This document shows positions 8,409-20,127 of a DNA stretch of 64,000 nt, piece after piece. How positions within the stretch are numbered: the first letter of the stretch is position 1; the number at the start of each line of letters is the position of its first letter. The position numbers were made by a program, and so were the translations under genes. The DNA is from Pythium myriotylum (lineage: Eukaryota > Oomycota > Peronosporomycetes > Pythiales > Pythiaceae). Location: contig JALJCQ010000015.1 in NCBI GenBank assembly GCA_023091665.1, positions 2,666,001 to 2,730,000 of the forward strand. The letters are read 5' to 3'. The notes below the pieces were generated by a model. It was given only the letters and a program-made list of their open reading frames with translations. It had not been told where the DNA came from and searched no databases.

Positions 8409-11335
8409 TTACAGGAAGTCACCAGAGTCGCTGGGCTCGTCATTCTTCAATTCTTCGTCAATGTCGCCGTCCACGAGCTGCAGTTCGCGCCTCGCACGAA
8501 GCTGGCGCTCTCGACGCGTAGCTTTGTGAGCGCCGGTCTTTTGACCTGGGCGGCGCAGTACGAAGCGCTTTCCAAGGTGAGATGGAACGCTCTGCCCGCA
8601 TGAAAAGTCCTCATGCCAAATGTCAAAACAGGTCTTGAGCACGCCCTTGTACTCGCGTCGACTTTTGTTGCACAGCCAGCATTTGGCGTCATCTACCGAG
8701 CATTTCTCGCAGAAAAAGGTTGTTGCAAAGGATTTCTTCTTCGGGTCTTCGCGCAGAAGCGCGCACACCTTGCACGACCGCTGACGACGCTTTTGAATTC
8801 CAGAGACAGTGACCCAGTCTTCACTTTGTTCAAGTTTATGCGAAAGCGCGAGCGAGGGCCGCTTGCGCTTGCGCTGTTCCGGCGGTGGCGTCTCCACAAC
8901 ACCGGTAAAGTTCACGTCCTTGAGTTGAAGTAGTTGGTGCATTAGCACTCCAAACCACGCACCACGTTTCATTGGGTTTGCACCGTCTAGTCGTGCAGCC
9001 TCTTTATGAGTAATATAGGCACTCACGAGCGCGAGATCAACAAACCCCAGGAAGAGGCTCTTATAGTACTTGCGGAAGCGCGTTGATGTTTGTAGCGAAT
9101 AAGTCTGCAGCCGGAGCTGATCACGTACATCGACACCACCCATCCAGCGCTGATAATCCGTCACCGGCGCTGGACAGGGGACGCTGATTCTGCCGAGGCC
9201 CTTGACATGTCGTGTAATTTCAGACTTCGCCATCACAGAGCCCGTGCAAAGGAAATGAACGGGCTTTCGATCCCACCAGTGAAACGCAAGCATTGAAGGG
9301 ACAGCCAGAGATCTTGAAAACGTAAATTGGCCCCTCGGAATTGACATTGGTCGCGTCTGGCGTTTCTCCTTCACTTTTGGGTCATACCCGAGGCGATTTG
9401 TCATGATCGTGCCGATCATATACACACACATGCCGAGCAGCTCGACAGCAAGAAGAATTGACGAATAAAATCGATCCACGACCACCGCGTGGTACTTGAG
9501 TCGATTGTTTTCGAGCACTATTTTGAGATTGCGGACGACAGCCGCGGCACCAGTCTTGTGGTCGAATGATGCATCCGTGTCATCGTCTATCTTTCGGACG
9601 TAGAGTTCGAATCTAGTATGATACAACATAGCGCGTGAGTCCAGATCATCAAAAGGGCAACTTACGACATTGTTGGTTTGGCCTCGAAGACTTACCGGAA
9701 GCAATACGCAGTGCGCGGGTCACATGTCATAAACATCTTTGAACCATAGCGGCGGGGTTTATCTGGCATAAACATTCGCGTTGTGTTTCGCTTTGATGTC
9801 GCTGGAAGGACTCCTTCATCAAAAGAGAACACAGCTGGAAGCGTCCACCCAGAGAGGAAGCGTTGCTGCATCTTATCCACAACTGGTCGCAACTTCCAGA
9901 TCTTATCACGTGCGTGGTCTGCCTCATTATCAACGAAGTGGAGATCACGGAGAATGTCTTGACAACGGTTGCGAGCCATGAATCGCCCAAAGTTCCCTGC
10001 GGGAACAACAGCGTCGTCGGTCATCGCTCAGTGCGCAGAGAACGATCGCTTTTGCGGGCACAGCATGCGCCCAATCAGCAGGCCAATCACGTGTAGAATT
10101 TCCTGAGGTTCATACGCAGGCTTCGTTTTGAGTCGACGCCTAATCTGCTTGAGGGTCTCTTTTCGTTGATCTGACTGTTTTGCTCGAACATCAACTGCTC
10201 GTCGTGGTATTTGTTGGAGATTGTACCGGTTAGTCTCCTCGCAGATCATTACCCACAAAGATTTCGGCATGAAATAAAAGAACGTTTCGAGAGGTGAATG
10301 ACTGAGCCGTCGAAGACCCACGACTGGTCGAGCCTGAACATCTGCGTTCATTCCAGGGTATGCTGTCACACTCATGTCGTCCTCAAACGTAGACGAAGCT
10401 GCGGACCACTGTGTACCGCGTAGGGCTTCCTCCCTCTTTTTGATCTCTTGGTTATCGAGTCCACTATCACCAATACGAAGCGAGGAAATAGACGCATCGT
10501 CCATAAGCGCGACTATCTCATCATTGGGGGCAAAATCATCGTCAGAGACCAGATCTGCTGGCTGCGGGTCATCATCTCCGTCTTCAACGTTGTCATCTTC
10601 ACTACCTCCCGAGCTGAGACTTTCGTAAGCGTCAGCGTTCTCGCCTTCTGCGAGATAATTCGGGTCGTACTTTGCCGATGTCAGTATTGTGCGGGTTGTT
10701 TGGGGTCTTTGTTGTGGCTCTTCATCGCTCTCGTCTGCCGAGGCTTCTGATAGGAGATGGAGACCAGCGGCGGCTTCGCGCTCGTTTCTCTCAAGATCGC
10801 TCTCGGATAACCCAAACGCTCGTGGTACAGCTGCTTGAGATAGATCAGCACTCTCAGGTTCAAAAACTGCGTCTAGTGTCCTTTGTGAGAGCTGAATGGT
10901 CGTGTCTATCTGAGATGCGCGAACATCGGCCTGGTCGAAGAGTGTTCCATCCGCATCGTGCGGACTAACGCCCGTTGTTGCACGACTAGTGTCGGGAACG
11001 GAATCGAGTTCATCTCCTGGCGCCACGTCATCTGCTTCGTCATCAGCTTCTCAATTTTCAGTTTGAGCAGATGAGAGAACATATTCAAGAACAGCATCCT
11101 CTCCCACAAGATGGTGACCACCATCGGGCGTGGTGTACGTCCAAACATTCGCGAGACCCGTTGGTCGCTTTGCCGACCAGCCTTCTGCGCGTAGCCGCCG
11201 CCATAAGTGTTTGAAGTCAATATCACGCGCAGTGACTGGAGAGGTGCGCTTATCTGCGGCTACATCACTCGTACGCGCTTCGGCCGCGACCGCCTCCACG
11301 CGTCTTCCACGCGTGCTTCCACGGACGCGAACCAT
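8409..11335 (-). pseudogene. piggyBac transposase with one intron and two nonsense codons
   Basis: Removing an 83-bp intron leaves 948 codons in one frame. The N-terminus has a W-x2-L-x3-GW DNA-binding-like motif common in oomycete piggyBac proteins, followed by an acidic low-complexity stretch. The DDE domain shows the three catalytic Asp contexts: SFDEGVLP, VVVDRFYSS and GGVDVRDQL. A Cys-rich region follows near the C-terminus. Two in-frame TGA codons break it, at 11051-11053 and 10028-10030. The second lies in a conserved stretch where a codon such as TGG would be expected. The copy should not make full-length transposase unless read through. Confidence 0.9.
9613..9695 (-). other. Intron in the piggyBac transposase
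   Basis: The donor GTAAGT (9690-9695) and the acceptor CATACTAG ending at 9613 remove 83 bp. They join AYCF and RFELYVRK in frame, the order expected for the piggyBac DDE domain. Without splicing, the frame changes inside the catalytic domain. Confidence 0.82.
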
Positions 11336-11563
11336 CGGTCGAAGAATGCGAAATGAACGGTTCCGCGGCCTCGCACATCCCGCTCATCACCGTCCCCTTC
11401 CCGCACTTCGTTTAGACCTATCCCTGTCCATTTTATGAACTTGGCCCAATCGAACTGCGACATCTTCTGCTCTTTGGACACCAAAAAGTGACTTGGATAA
11501 AGTATGGCGTTTTGGGGCTCTGTTGTTTTGTATCGGATATTTTCAATGTCGTAACTTACGACG

Positions 11564-11578
11564 TTGGGAGTAGAGGGG
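11564..11578 (-). repeat. Right TIR of piggyBac
   Basis: TTGGGAGTAGAGGGG directly precedes TTAA at 11579-11582. It is the exact inverted copy of the left end. Confidence 0.95.
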
Positions 11579-11582
11579 TTAA

Positions 11583-12698
11583 AAGACATCATTCACTTCA
11601 AGGCGAGAAGCAGCTGACCGGGCACGACACCCGACGGGTTCGTCAGTGCCGTGGGCACAAGAGTGACAAGTGAGACCAGGAGACTAGACAACTGCACAGA
11701 GGGGGAACAGGGAGTCTTGAAGCGACGTGGTAGCTTCCTGCAAGCTCCCGCGACGAACCATGGAGTCGGCTTGGCACTGATACGGGCAACCGCGACACGT
11801 CGAGAACGGCACACGAACCAGGCGTTCGAGGATCGGCTCAAGTATTCACGAGTATTCAATCGCTCTTGTCAGTCGCAACGAAAACTGTCCACAACGTACT
11901 TGCCGCTGAAACGCAGATCCAACTCCGCCGCCAAGTGTGCCACAGTGGGAGGAAGTGAGCCACTCCAGAGTGTGGCGCTGACATGCTGGAGGGATATGCT
12001 TGCGTACGGCAGGGTTACCCCACCTTTTTGCTGGGGTAATGGAGATGTCGAAATTCGCGAAATAAATTCTAGCTCGTTGACAAGACCATTTTGAATTGAC
12101 TTCCGTCTGCCTGTGGAGACTTACTATCTTCAGACTAGAACCATCTTTAGGTTGCCAACCGAATTTGATCCTACTCATGAGAGCCTTGCTCGAGAAGATA
12201 TGTACGTGTAAATTAGTCGCTGGCGAGGAAAGATACACGGATAGATTGGTGATAGATACGAAACTGTTTGCGATGCAGTTTCTCGAGTAAGAGGGGCTGC
12301 TCAATACTCCCAACCACGTCACTGTAAGGCCACGCCCGATGAACCGTTCTGCCTCCGTATGTCGAAAGCGTGTATCCACCCAATCACTGCATCTACCAGT
12401 ATCTCTTCTTTCGCTCACCTTAGGAACGTCTGCAATGTCTCTTCTCTCGTGATTGAGTGTTGCTGATCGATTAAAATATTCCACGCTGGCAGATTGGAGG
12501 GCGCGTGGAGTTGGCCAATCAGTAACCGCTACTTTGGTGATCACATGATACCGATACTTCATGACCACGCTCAATCCTCGACAATGGGGTGCTGGCACCA
12601 AGAAGCGTCGCTGCGGACCACAGCCTTCGTTCAGGTATCAATACCTGGCCGACAGTTGTGCTCACCACTTCTCGTTTCGCCGCTGACCAAGCCGTACG
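11583..12698. other. Gene-free stretch between piggyBac and the ABC transporter
   Basis: No recognisable gene was found in 1.1 kb. A 251-codon minus-strand frame (11846-12601) has no family signature and a composition of chance type. The last 150 bp should hold the promoter of the ABC transporter. Confidence 0.5.
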
Positions 12699-15600
12699 AT
12701 GGCCTCGTCGCCCAAGGCTCACGAATATGTCGCGCTCAAATCGCCGACAAAGCATCGCGATACACAGGAAGACAGTGCCACGTCTCCAGCAGATCAGCCC
12801 AAGTCGCTCGTGCCATTCACGTCGCTCTTCCGATACGCTGACCGCGTCGACGCGCTGCTGTTGTTGGTTGGGACGTTCAGCGCTGTAGTGCTTGGTGTAT
12901 CGCAGCCAGTTGAGGTCATTTTCTTTGGTGAATACGTTTCCGCCTTCAATGCAGAGACAGCTAAAACCGACCCAGACGCATTCATTGACGGCGCTAATGA
13001 TGTCGCCTTGAAGTATGCGGTGCTGGGGGTCGTGGTCGTCTTGATGGCTTCCCTGCAAGTGAGTTGCTGGCGCATCACGGCGTCCCGCCAAGCCAAGCGC
13101 ATTCGTAGCGCATATGTTGGCGCTATCCTCAAGCAAGAGATTGGTTGGTTTGACTTGAACGAGCCTGGTCAACTGTCTACACGTGTCGCCGACCTCACAG
13201 TCACGATCCAGGACGGCATGGGTCGCAAGGTCGCGGATTTAATCCAGTTTGCGTCGATGATGTCAGGCGGCATAATCATCGGCCTTGTCAAAGGTTGGGA
13301 GCTCGCTCTTGTACTTCTGGCATTCACACCATTCATCGCATTGTCAGCTTACATCTCCATGAAAGTGTTCGTTAAGTCGGCCCACGTGGCGATTGACTCG
13401 TACAGCGATGCTGGATCAGTCGCGCAAGAGTCTCTCGGCAACGTCCGCACAGTCCACATGTTCAACTTGATCGGCGAATTCGTGTGTAAATACGAGGCGG
13501 CATTGTCCAAGTCAGTCCAAGCGGGCATCAAAAAGGGCATTGCAATCGGCTGGGGCTCCGGACTTGTCTTCTTTACGATCTTTTGCACGTACGCCTGCGG
13601 TATGTTCCATGGTGCACTCAAAGTCGTCAACGACCGTCGCGACGGCTGTGAAGGCAACGGCTGCTACGACGGTGGCCGAGTTCTCACCGTGTTCTTCAGT
13701 ATGACGATGGGGGCGATCGCGCTAGGCCAAGCCGGACCAAGTATCGAAGCGATCTTCAGCGCCCGAGCTGCGGCTTACGACGTCTTTGCAATTATCAATC
13801 GAGAAACAAAGATCGACCCAACCAGCGAGGACGGTCGCGTGTTGCCAAATGTGACTGGGCTAGTTGAGATCGACAGCATTACATTCACATATCCTTCGCG
13901 CCCGAACTCGATCGTTTGCAAGAACTACTCGTTGTCAGTCAAACCGGGAGAGACAGTGGCGCTTGTCGGACCCAGTGGAAGCGGAAAAAGCACGGTCGTT
14001 TCACTGCTCGAGCGATTCTACGATCCTACGCGCGGAAGCGTGAAGCTGGATGGCGTTGACTTACGTGAACTCAATGTCAAATGGCTACGGCAGCAAATCG
14101 GACTCGTCGGCCAAGAGCCGGCTTTGTTCGCGACCTCCATCCGCGAGAATATTCGATACGGACGCCCCGATGCTTCCGACGAGGAAGTCATCGAAGCCGC
14201 CAAGATGGCAAATGCCTATGACTTCATCATGGAGTTTCCTCGGGCTTTCGACACGGAAGTCGGAGAGCGCGGTACCCAGTTATCAGGTGGACAGAAACAG
14301 CGTATTGCGATTGCTCGTGCCATTATCAAGAACCCATCGGTTTTGCTTCTTGACGAAGCAACGAGTGCTCTCGACACAGAGAGCGAACGAGTAGTTCAGG
14401 CCTCGCTCGATCGGCTACTCAATACAGCGAGAAGAACAACAATCGTCATTGCCCATCGCCTCTCCACGATTCGTAACGCGGACAAGATCGCGGTCCACAG
14501 TGGAGGTGCCATTGTCGAGATGGGATCCCACGATGAACTGATGCAACTTCCTCACGGCCATTATCGCCTCCTTGTTGAAGCGCAGAATCGTAAGCAGAAT
14601 GACAATGTCGACGAGACCATGGAAGAAGTCTTCGACATGGATCAGTCGAAGCGGGTCAAGTCCATCGTCTCTGTAGCATCCGCGCCCGCCGATCACGATC
14701 AACACGCGAAGACTATTGGCTCAGTCGACGAGGTAAATGACGAGCCGGTGGTAGCGAAAGGGTCGATGCGACGTATCTGGCAGATGAGTCTTGAGGACTG
14801 GCGTTTCCTTCTCATAGGCAGCTCTGGAGCAGTTGTGAACGCCTCATTATTTCCAATCTGGGGCATTCTGCTCACGAAAATTACGGTGCTCTTCTTCGAA
14901 GTCGACAAAACGCGCAGCGAAATCTTAGAGGAGGCCAGATATCGCGCTCTGGGATTCATCGGTCTTGGCGTAGTTTTCGGGCTTTCATTGACTATTCAGC
15001 ACTACGGCTTTGCAGTGGCCTCCCAGCGACTCGTTGCTCGAGTGCGGCTCGCGACATACCAAGCGATGCTTCACCAAGAGATGGGGTGGTTTGATCTAGA
15101 CACCAATGCTTCTGGTGCACTCGTGGCTCGGCTTGCTACTGATACTGGCACCCTTCAAACATTGACTTCCGACACGCTCAACCGCGGTCTCGTCAATGTG
15201 ACGACGGTGTTCATCACACTGATCATCATCTTCTCTGCTAGCTGGCAGATGACTCTCATCGTGCTCGCAGTTTCACCTGTATTGTACTTCGCCCACTTGC
15301 TTCATGAATCCAAGATCAAGGGGACTATGAATACAAAGGAGAACAACGACGCTGACAATGCCGCAGGTGCGCTTCTGTCGGAGTCAATCGGATCGATCCG
15401 TACGGTGGCTTCGTTTAGTATGGAGACAACGATACAGAGAGCTTACCTCGGATACCTTAGCGTGTCGGACTCATCAGATCGCAAAGTGGGTGTGATAAGT
15501 GGCGTCACGTACGGGGTCTCGATGGGTGCGATGTGGATGGTGATTGCACTCATACTCTTCATCGGAGCTAAGTGGGTCGCGAATGGAACTGTGACATTTG

Positions 15601-16526
15601 AGAACATGTACATGGTCCAACAAGTCAGCCTCCTCTGCATGTTTGCAGTAGGGATGGCCATGCAAAACCTCACCGACAACGCCAAGGCAAAGAAATCTGT
15701 TGCACAAGTTCTCACAATATTGGATCGCACGCCAGCCATCGACGCGACCTCAACCAACGGAGAAGTGCTGGCCACAGTTCATGGGGATATCACATTCACA
15801 AACGTGCAGTTCGCGTATCCATCACGTCCCGACACGCAAGTGTACAAGAATTATAACCTTACCATCCAATCTGGCCAGACAGTCGCACTAGTCGGAGCAA
15901 GCGGTAGCGGCAAGAGCACCGCGATCGCGCTGTTGGAGCGGTTCTATGATCCGTTGGCGGGGCAAGTGATGCTCGATGGCAAAAATCTTCGGTCGCTTCA
16001 GCTGCCGTGGCTTCGCGAGCAGATCTCATTGGTCAGCCAGGAGCCCGTGCTCTTCGCTGGGACGATCGCCGAGAATATTGCGATGGGGAAGCCCCATGCA
16101 ACACCTGACGAGATTGAGGAAGCAGCCAAGCGAGCCAACGCGCTTGATTTCATCAAGAACTTCCCCGAGGGCTTTGCGACGCGCGTCGGCGATCGAGGAG
16201 CTCAAGTCTCGGGCGGTCAGAAGCAGCGGATCGCGATTGCCCGGGCGATTCTGCGAGATCCACAAGTGCTGCTACTGGACGAGGCGACGAGTGCGCTGGA
16301 CAGCGAGAGCGAGCGCGTCGTGCAGGCCTCGCTGGATAAGCTGCTGACGCAGAAGAAGCGCACGACCATCATCGTCGCACATCGGCTCTCGACGATTCGC
16401 CACGCAGACGTGATCGCCGTGACGCGGGACGGCGAGATCGTCGAGTTGGGCACGCACGACGAGCTGATGGCGCGAGCGAACGGCGTGTACAAGTCGCTGG
16501 TCGGGCACCAGGCTGGCTCCGCGTAG
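12699..16526 (+). CDS. Full-length ABCB / P-glycoprotein-type ABC exporter
   Basis: The 1275-residue protein has the TMD-NBD-TMD-NBD layout of full-size ABCB (MDR/P-glycoprotein) exporters, whose usual length is about 1280. The first nucleotide-binding domain has Walker A (GPSGSGKST) near residue 425, the signature LSGGQKQRIAIARA near 528 and a Walker B ending LLLDEATSALD. The second has GASGSGKST near 1066, VSGGQKQRIAIARA near 1170 and the same Walker B. Each half starts with a hydrophobic six-helix block. Both ATP sites look complete, so the pump should be active. The family moves lipids, peptides or drugs out of the cytosol; the substrate here is unknown. The start ATG precedes a short charged leader. 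There are no introns. Confidence 0.97.
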   Translation: MASSPKAHEYVALKSPTKHRDTQEDSATSPADQPKSLVPFTSLFRYADRVDALLLLVGTFSAVVLGVSQPVEVIFFGEYVSAFNAETAKTDPDAFIDGANDVALKYAVLGVVVVLMASLQVSCWRITASRQAKRIRSAYVGAILKQEIGWFDLNEPGQLSTRVADLTVTIQDGMGRKVADLIQFASMMSGGIIIGLVKGWELALVLLAFTPFIALSAYISMKVFVKSAHVAIDSYSDAGSVAQESLGNVRTVHMFNLIGEFVCKYEAALSKSVQAGIKKGIAIGWGSGLVFFTIFCTYACGMFHGALKVVNDRRDGCEGNGCYDGGRVLTVFFSMTMGAIALGQAGPSIEAIFSARAAAYDVFAIINRETKIDPTSEDGRVLPNVTGLVEIDSITFTYPSRPNSIVCKNYSLSVKPGETVALVGPSGSGKSTVVSLLERFYDPTRGSVKLDGVDLRELNVKWLRQQIGLVGQEPALFATSIRENIRYGRPDASDEEVIEAAKMANAYDFIMEFPRAFDTEVGERGTQLSGGQKQRIAIARAIIKNPSVLLLDEATSALDTESERVVQASLDRLLNTARRTTIVIAHRLSTIRNADKIAVHSGGAIVEMGSHDELMQLPHGHYRLLVEAQNRKQNDNVDETMEEVFDMDQSKRVKSIVSVASAPADHDQHAKTIGSVDEVNDEPVVAKGSMRRIWQMSLEDWRFLLIGSSGAVVNASLFPIWGILLTKITVLFFEVDKTRSEILEEARYRALGFIGLGVVFGLSLTIQHYGFAVASQRLVARVRLATYQAMLHQEMGWFDLDTNASGALVARLATDTGTLQTLTSDTLNRGLVNVTTVFITLIIIFSASWQMTLIVLAVSPVLYFAHLLHESKIKGTMNTKENNDADNAAGALLSESIGSIRTVASFSMETTIQRAYLGYLSVSDSSDRKVGVISGVTYGVSMGAMWMVIALILFIGAKWVANGTVTFENMYMVQQVSLLCMFAVGMAMQNLTDNAKAKKSVAQVLTILDRTPAIDATSTNGEVLATVHGDITFTNVQFAYPSRPDTQVYKNYNLTIQSGQTVALVGASGSGKSTAIALLERFYDPLAGQVMLDGKNLRSLQLPWLREQISLVSQEPVLFAGTIAENIAMGKPHATPDEIEEAAKRANALDFIKNFPEGFATRVGDRGAQVSGGQKQRIAIARAILRDPQVLLLDEATSALDSESERVVQASLDKLLTQKKRTTIIVAHRLSTIRHADVIAVTRDGEIVELGTHDELMARANGVYKSLVGHQAGSA

Positions 16527-16959
16527 ACTGGCTCGAGAGGAGCGCCGCCGGTGGATCGCCTTCATGCCATTGAGCTCTTCGGCGGAGCAAGCACTAAGTT
16601 CGCATACTGCTTTAGTAAAGTTCGATATGGCTGTACCCATATCGAATAGCAGAGGCTCGATTTTGAGCGAATAAGAGTGCTTCTTCTTGAGGATTGGCTA
16701 TAATGCGTTCCGATCAACCTTTGATGAGAAAGTGCGGCGAGATGGCTGCGAGTGAGACGGTCGGTACTCGACGAGCGTTTTTACGTGGAAAATGTGCCAA
16801 CACTTTGGAAATTGTTGCTCTCGACTACCGATACGATAGTAACCTAGCCAACCATTGAACATATGAAAGGAACAAGACGACTAACAGAACGATATCTTGG
16901 ACTGGAACCATGTGGGCTGTGCCAGAAACGTCGTTGCAGTTGAAACATGCACGGGCACA
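16527..16959. other. Intergenic region, no gene seen
   Basis: This stretch lies between two convergent genes, the ABC exporter and family member b, so it should contain both 3' ends. No gene or clear repeat was seen. Confidence 0.5.
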
Positions 16960-19075
16960 TTAGTAGACCGAACCAGAAAAGGTCGAGAAGATTTTTCGAT
17001 CTCGATGCCGCGCAGCGTAGTCGAAGATGTTCGAGATGACGGCGCAGTCGAGTCGAGAAATTGCTGTGCTCTTCTCTCTCACAGCACTCAAGAATGCAGT
17101 TTTCTGAGATAGCCTCAACGGCTTGTAGGGGATTGACGCAAGGGTATCCATGTCAACGAAGAGCGCCGGGTTTAGACCGTCGAAGTCGACTGTAAGCTGG
17201 ATTAGCCGCTTGTTATTCTTGAGCATTTTGCGGAACGCCGAGACAACGAAGGCATTTTGATCCCTCGGTACTTGAACAAAAACAAGAGTAAGATGTTGCA
17301 GGCTCTGAGTGAGCGAGTAACTTGCATCAGTCAGCGTTCGGATCAGAGTCATGAGTTTCTCGTAGTCGATAGAGTTACAAATTTCAAGTTGGCGAAGGCG
17401 GATACTGCCAGATTCAGCGACTCGGGCAAAAGCGGAAAAATCGTTGAGATCAGCGACGTGGGGTAGCTTGATCGTTTCCAACCGCGGGCATGCACGAGGC
17501 AGTTGAAGACACCACTCGTCCACCTGATGTAGACCCCTTCACTGCCTAGCTCGATGGTCGTAACACTGTCCTTGACGGTCTCAAGGAACGACATCACAAC
17601 AGGTTTCGTTCGGCCTGACATGTTTTCGATCGTGACCTTTCGAATTGAACGCCTTGACTCGCCGAGCTCTGCTTCATCGTTCTCAGACACAGCGTCTTCC
17701 TCCTTGACCCAAGCATGGCCACATCCTGGAAGTACGACAGTCCACCACCATCCATCGTCATGCTCCCGGTGGGTGAGAACACGCGCGACCACTTCCTTCT
17801 CGAACTCAACGCGACGCGCTTGAGGGCTAAACTCGTTCGGCTTCGTCAAGTAGAAGCAACGCGAGCGGATTAACAGACGGTGCTTCATGCTCTCGACTCC
17901 AAACACGAAAGCAAGCGGGTCATCTGCGTCGATCACTTCCCGCATCGCTTCAACATCAGCCATACTGATCCAGCTCGCGTCCAGAGACAACTCTCGTATC
18001 TTGTGTCGAGCATCACGGCTGAAGAACGCGAAGGCAATCCACTGCCAGAGCTTGCGACGTTCTGCAAGCTCGCTTGTGCTCATCAAGGCTGGGTTGAGTT
18101 GAATCTCCAGTTCGACATAGTCGAGCGACTGGGAAATTTGAGCAGCAGAAAGCAGGCCCAGGTGGACACTTGACCAAGGCGAGTCCGTAATACTGAGACT
18201 CTGTGCTCCTCGCGAGAGGGTAGATTGAATTTTTGTCTCGACGCAAAACACAGCACGCAAGGACCTCACCACCGGTGAGGTAACATCCTCCAGCTGGAAA
18301 TCTCGGACCTCGGATATCGGCACACCATGCTGAACGATACGTTCCATGATTTCGAGTGCTTTTGCGCTCAGTGTACACCGATTGCGATTGGTCAGGCCAA
18401 CCTCCATTACACGAGAGCGCAGTCTTCTTGTCAAACCATCTGTACTCTCTTGATTCAACAGGGAGGCAGCCGCCCGGCTCGTCACTACTGACTGCAGCAG
18501 CCGACGAAACATGGTATCTTGAGCCTCTGTATCCGTTTCTTTGATGCTAGCTTTCAAGAGCAGAGGAACTGGTTGGACTTCGAATTCATCTGGATTAACA
18601 GGGAGCATTGCCAGCACGCGACTGTATAATCGTGGTAGGAACTAGACGGAGGATCCAGCCCGAGAATCTGCTGGTCGACGACAACTAATTCGGCACTGCT
18701 GCAGACTTGGATCTCAAGGGCGCAGTCAAGCCGATCAAGTAGGTCTGGATCTACCTCATCAAGCCCACGTGCAGCTCCTATTCCGGCAAACAGATCTTTC
18801 CACAAGGTTTCGTCCAGTTGACGAAGCATCCGAAGCCGAAGCTTGGCGACGCTCTCGACTGCATCAGCAACGCTGATTCCGTTACTACGGGAGCGTTCCG
18901 TTGAAGTCACGACCAGGGCGTAGACTTTGGTTGCGGAAGCATGAGCTTGCCGCCGTGCCCACGCGTAGTCGTCGAAGTGATACGTGCTGCTGGGAATCTT
19001 CTGGTCAACCTTCAACGCATCATAGAGCACACGAGCAGCTCGCTCGCGTGGATTGCCGCCTTGATTCTGCATCAC
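16960..19075 (-). pseudogene. Family member b: LRR/SH3b-like family, two frameshifts
   Basis: Three overlapping frames together encode one full-length member (frames 18554-19075, 17349-18617 and 16960-17523). The span is 2116 bases; two single-base losses, near 18631 and near 17525, would restore 706 codons, the exact size of intact relatives. The middle frame carries the block LWQWIAFAFFSRDARHKI, the SH3b-like WWWTVVLPGCGHAWV and an acidic linker. The last frame carries the xEWC...CPRLETIKL LRR-like part and the C-terminal FLSAV...ISNIFDYAARHR motif. Its closest relative in the window is member f, with near-identical stretches around the WIAFAFFS block. It could be a pseudogene or could reflect assembly errors. 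Confidence 0.85.
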
Positions 19076-20127
19076 TGTTCAATTGAATAATGATTGACGG
19101 AGGATCCTTTCGACGGGGAGCACCATCCCACAATTTGTGCTCGCATGAGGATTCACATCTGGGATTCAGCCAATCGACATGCCGAACGAATAAACCCTCC
19201 GCCACGAACCTTTCGAGTGTGTCCCTTTGATGAGTGAAGTATAACCAGATAAATCTGGATACTATTGGGTCATACTGACCCATTTCTCAGCTTTACTCTC
19301 GCCCTCAGAGGACGAGAACCACCCGACACTATCTGAGGTCGGAGTGGCGGCTGCTAGGACGCAGCCCAGAATAGAACTCGAGGCCGCAAGGTCTCATCCC
19401 ACCATATCCCCTGGACTACCGTGCACTGCACGGTGGGAGGATGGAGAAGGGAAGATAAGACAGAGAGTTGAATTAGCTCTAAACCACGCAAGTAAACGTT
19501 GGTGTGCTTTGGAAGTTCCAGCTCCCACGACGGTGTTCCTACCCGACTATTCGACGGAGGCATACTACAATGAGGTAGTCCCCACAACGCATCATCGTGG
19601 GGATGGTCAAGATCCGCACAACAAATCGAAGCGATCAGCCGCCAAGTGTACAGTAATACTAGCTGTTAAGCAACAGCCGTTGCGAATTGCGACCGAAATC
19701 AACGGGTGAGTGAAGCTGAGTCTTTCTGGTGGTTTGACAGGCAAATAGAAGGTTTCTTGCTTGAATTGGTGGGCTGGCTGGACCTTCATCGAGAGTTTCG
19801 ACTGTGCACATTCTCTGACTACATTGGCATCGCCTTGACGGACATGATCGTCAAGCCCAATCACTGAACTGGTTTGCCGCGGCGATCGACGAAGAGAACT
19901 TGTGGAAGAACAAACCTATACAATCAGTAGCATTTCTTCGAACCGCGTACAGTTCGATACGAAAGAAATGCTTGATCTCCACCATATTGCAGTGGGCGAA
20001 ACAATAACAGAGCCACCATTTGCTGTGTCTGCTATATGCTTGCTCCGTTATGGTAGAATCTGGTTCGGACGCACTGATTGTCATGACGACGCACTATCGC
20101 AGACTCTTCGACAAGTTGCTGGCTATA
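19076..20127. other. Intergenic region, no gene seen
   Basis: About 1 kb without a supported gene lies between members b and c. The block around 19340-19700 has a 121-codon plus-strand frame without a recognisable domain, and may be an old repeat fragment. Confidence 0.4.

Larger units (their letters stand above)
8077..11578 (-). mobile_element. piggyBac DNA transposon with TIRs and TTAA duplication
   Basis: The element is bounded by perfect 15-bp terminal inverted repeats (CCCCTCTACTCCCAA at 8077-8091, its complement at 11564-11578). It is flanked on both sides by TTAA (8073-8076 and 11579-11582), the hallmark target of piggyBac. A near-palindrome, GTCGTAACTTACGAC, lies near both ends (8121-8135 and 11548-11562) and probably serves as a subterminal transposase site. 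The single gene is on the minus strand. About 320 bp before the left TIR and 230 bp before the right TIR hold no gene. Confidence 0.95.

Noticed and set aside
11846..12601. 251-codon minus-strand frame
   Set aside because: No domain, no repeat of any other feature, and scattered Cys/Trp/Arg composition typical of chance frames.
19344..19709. Possible solo LTR or repeat fragment
   Set aside because: No matching terminal TG...CA pair or target duplication could be found by eye.
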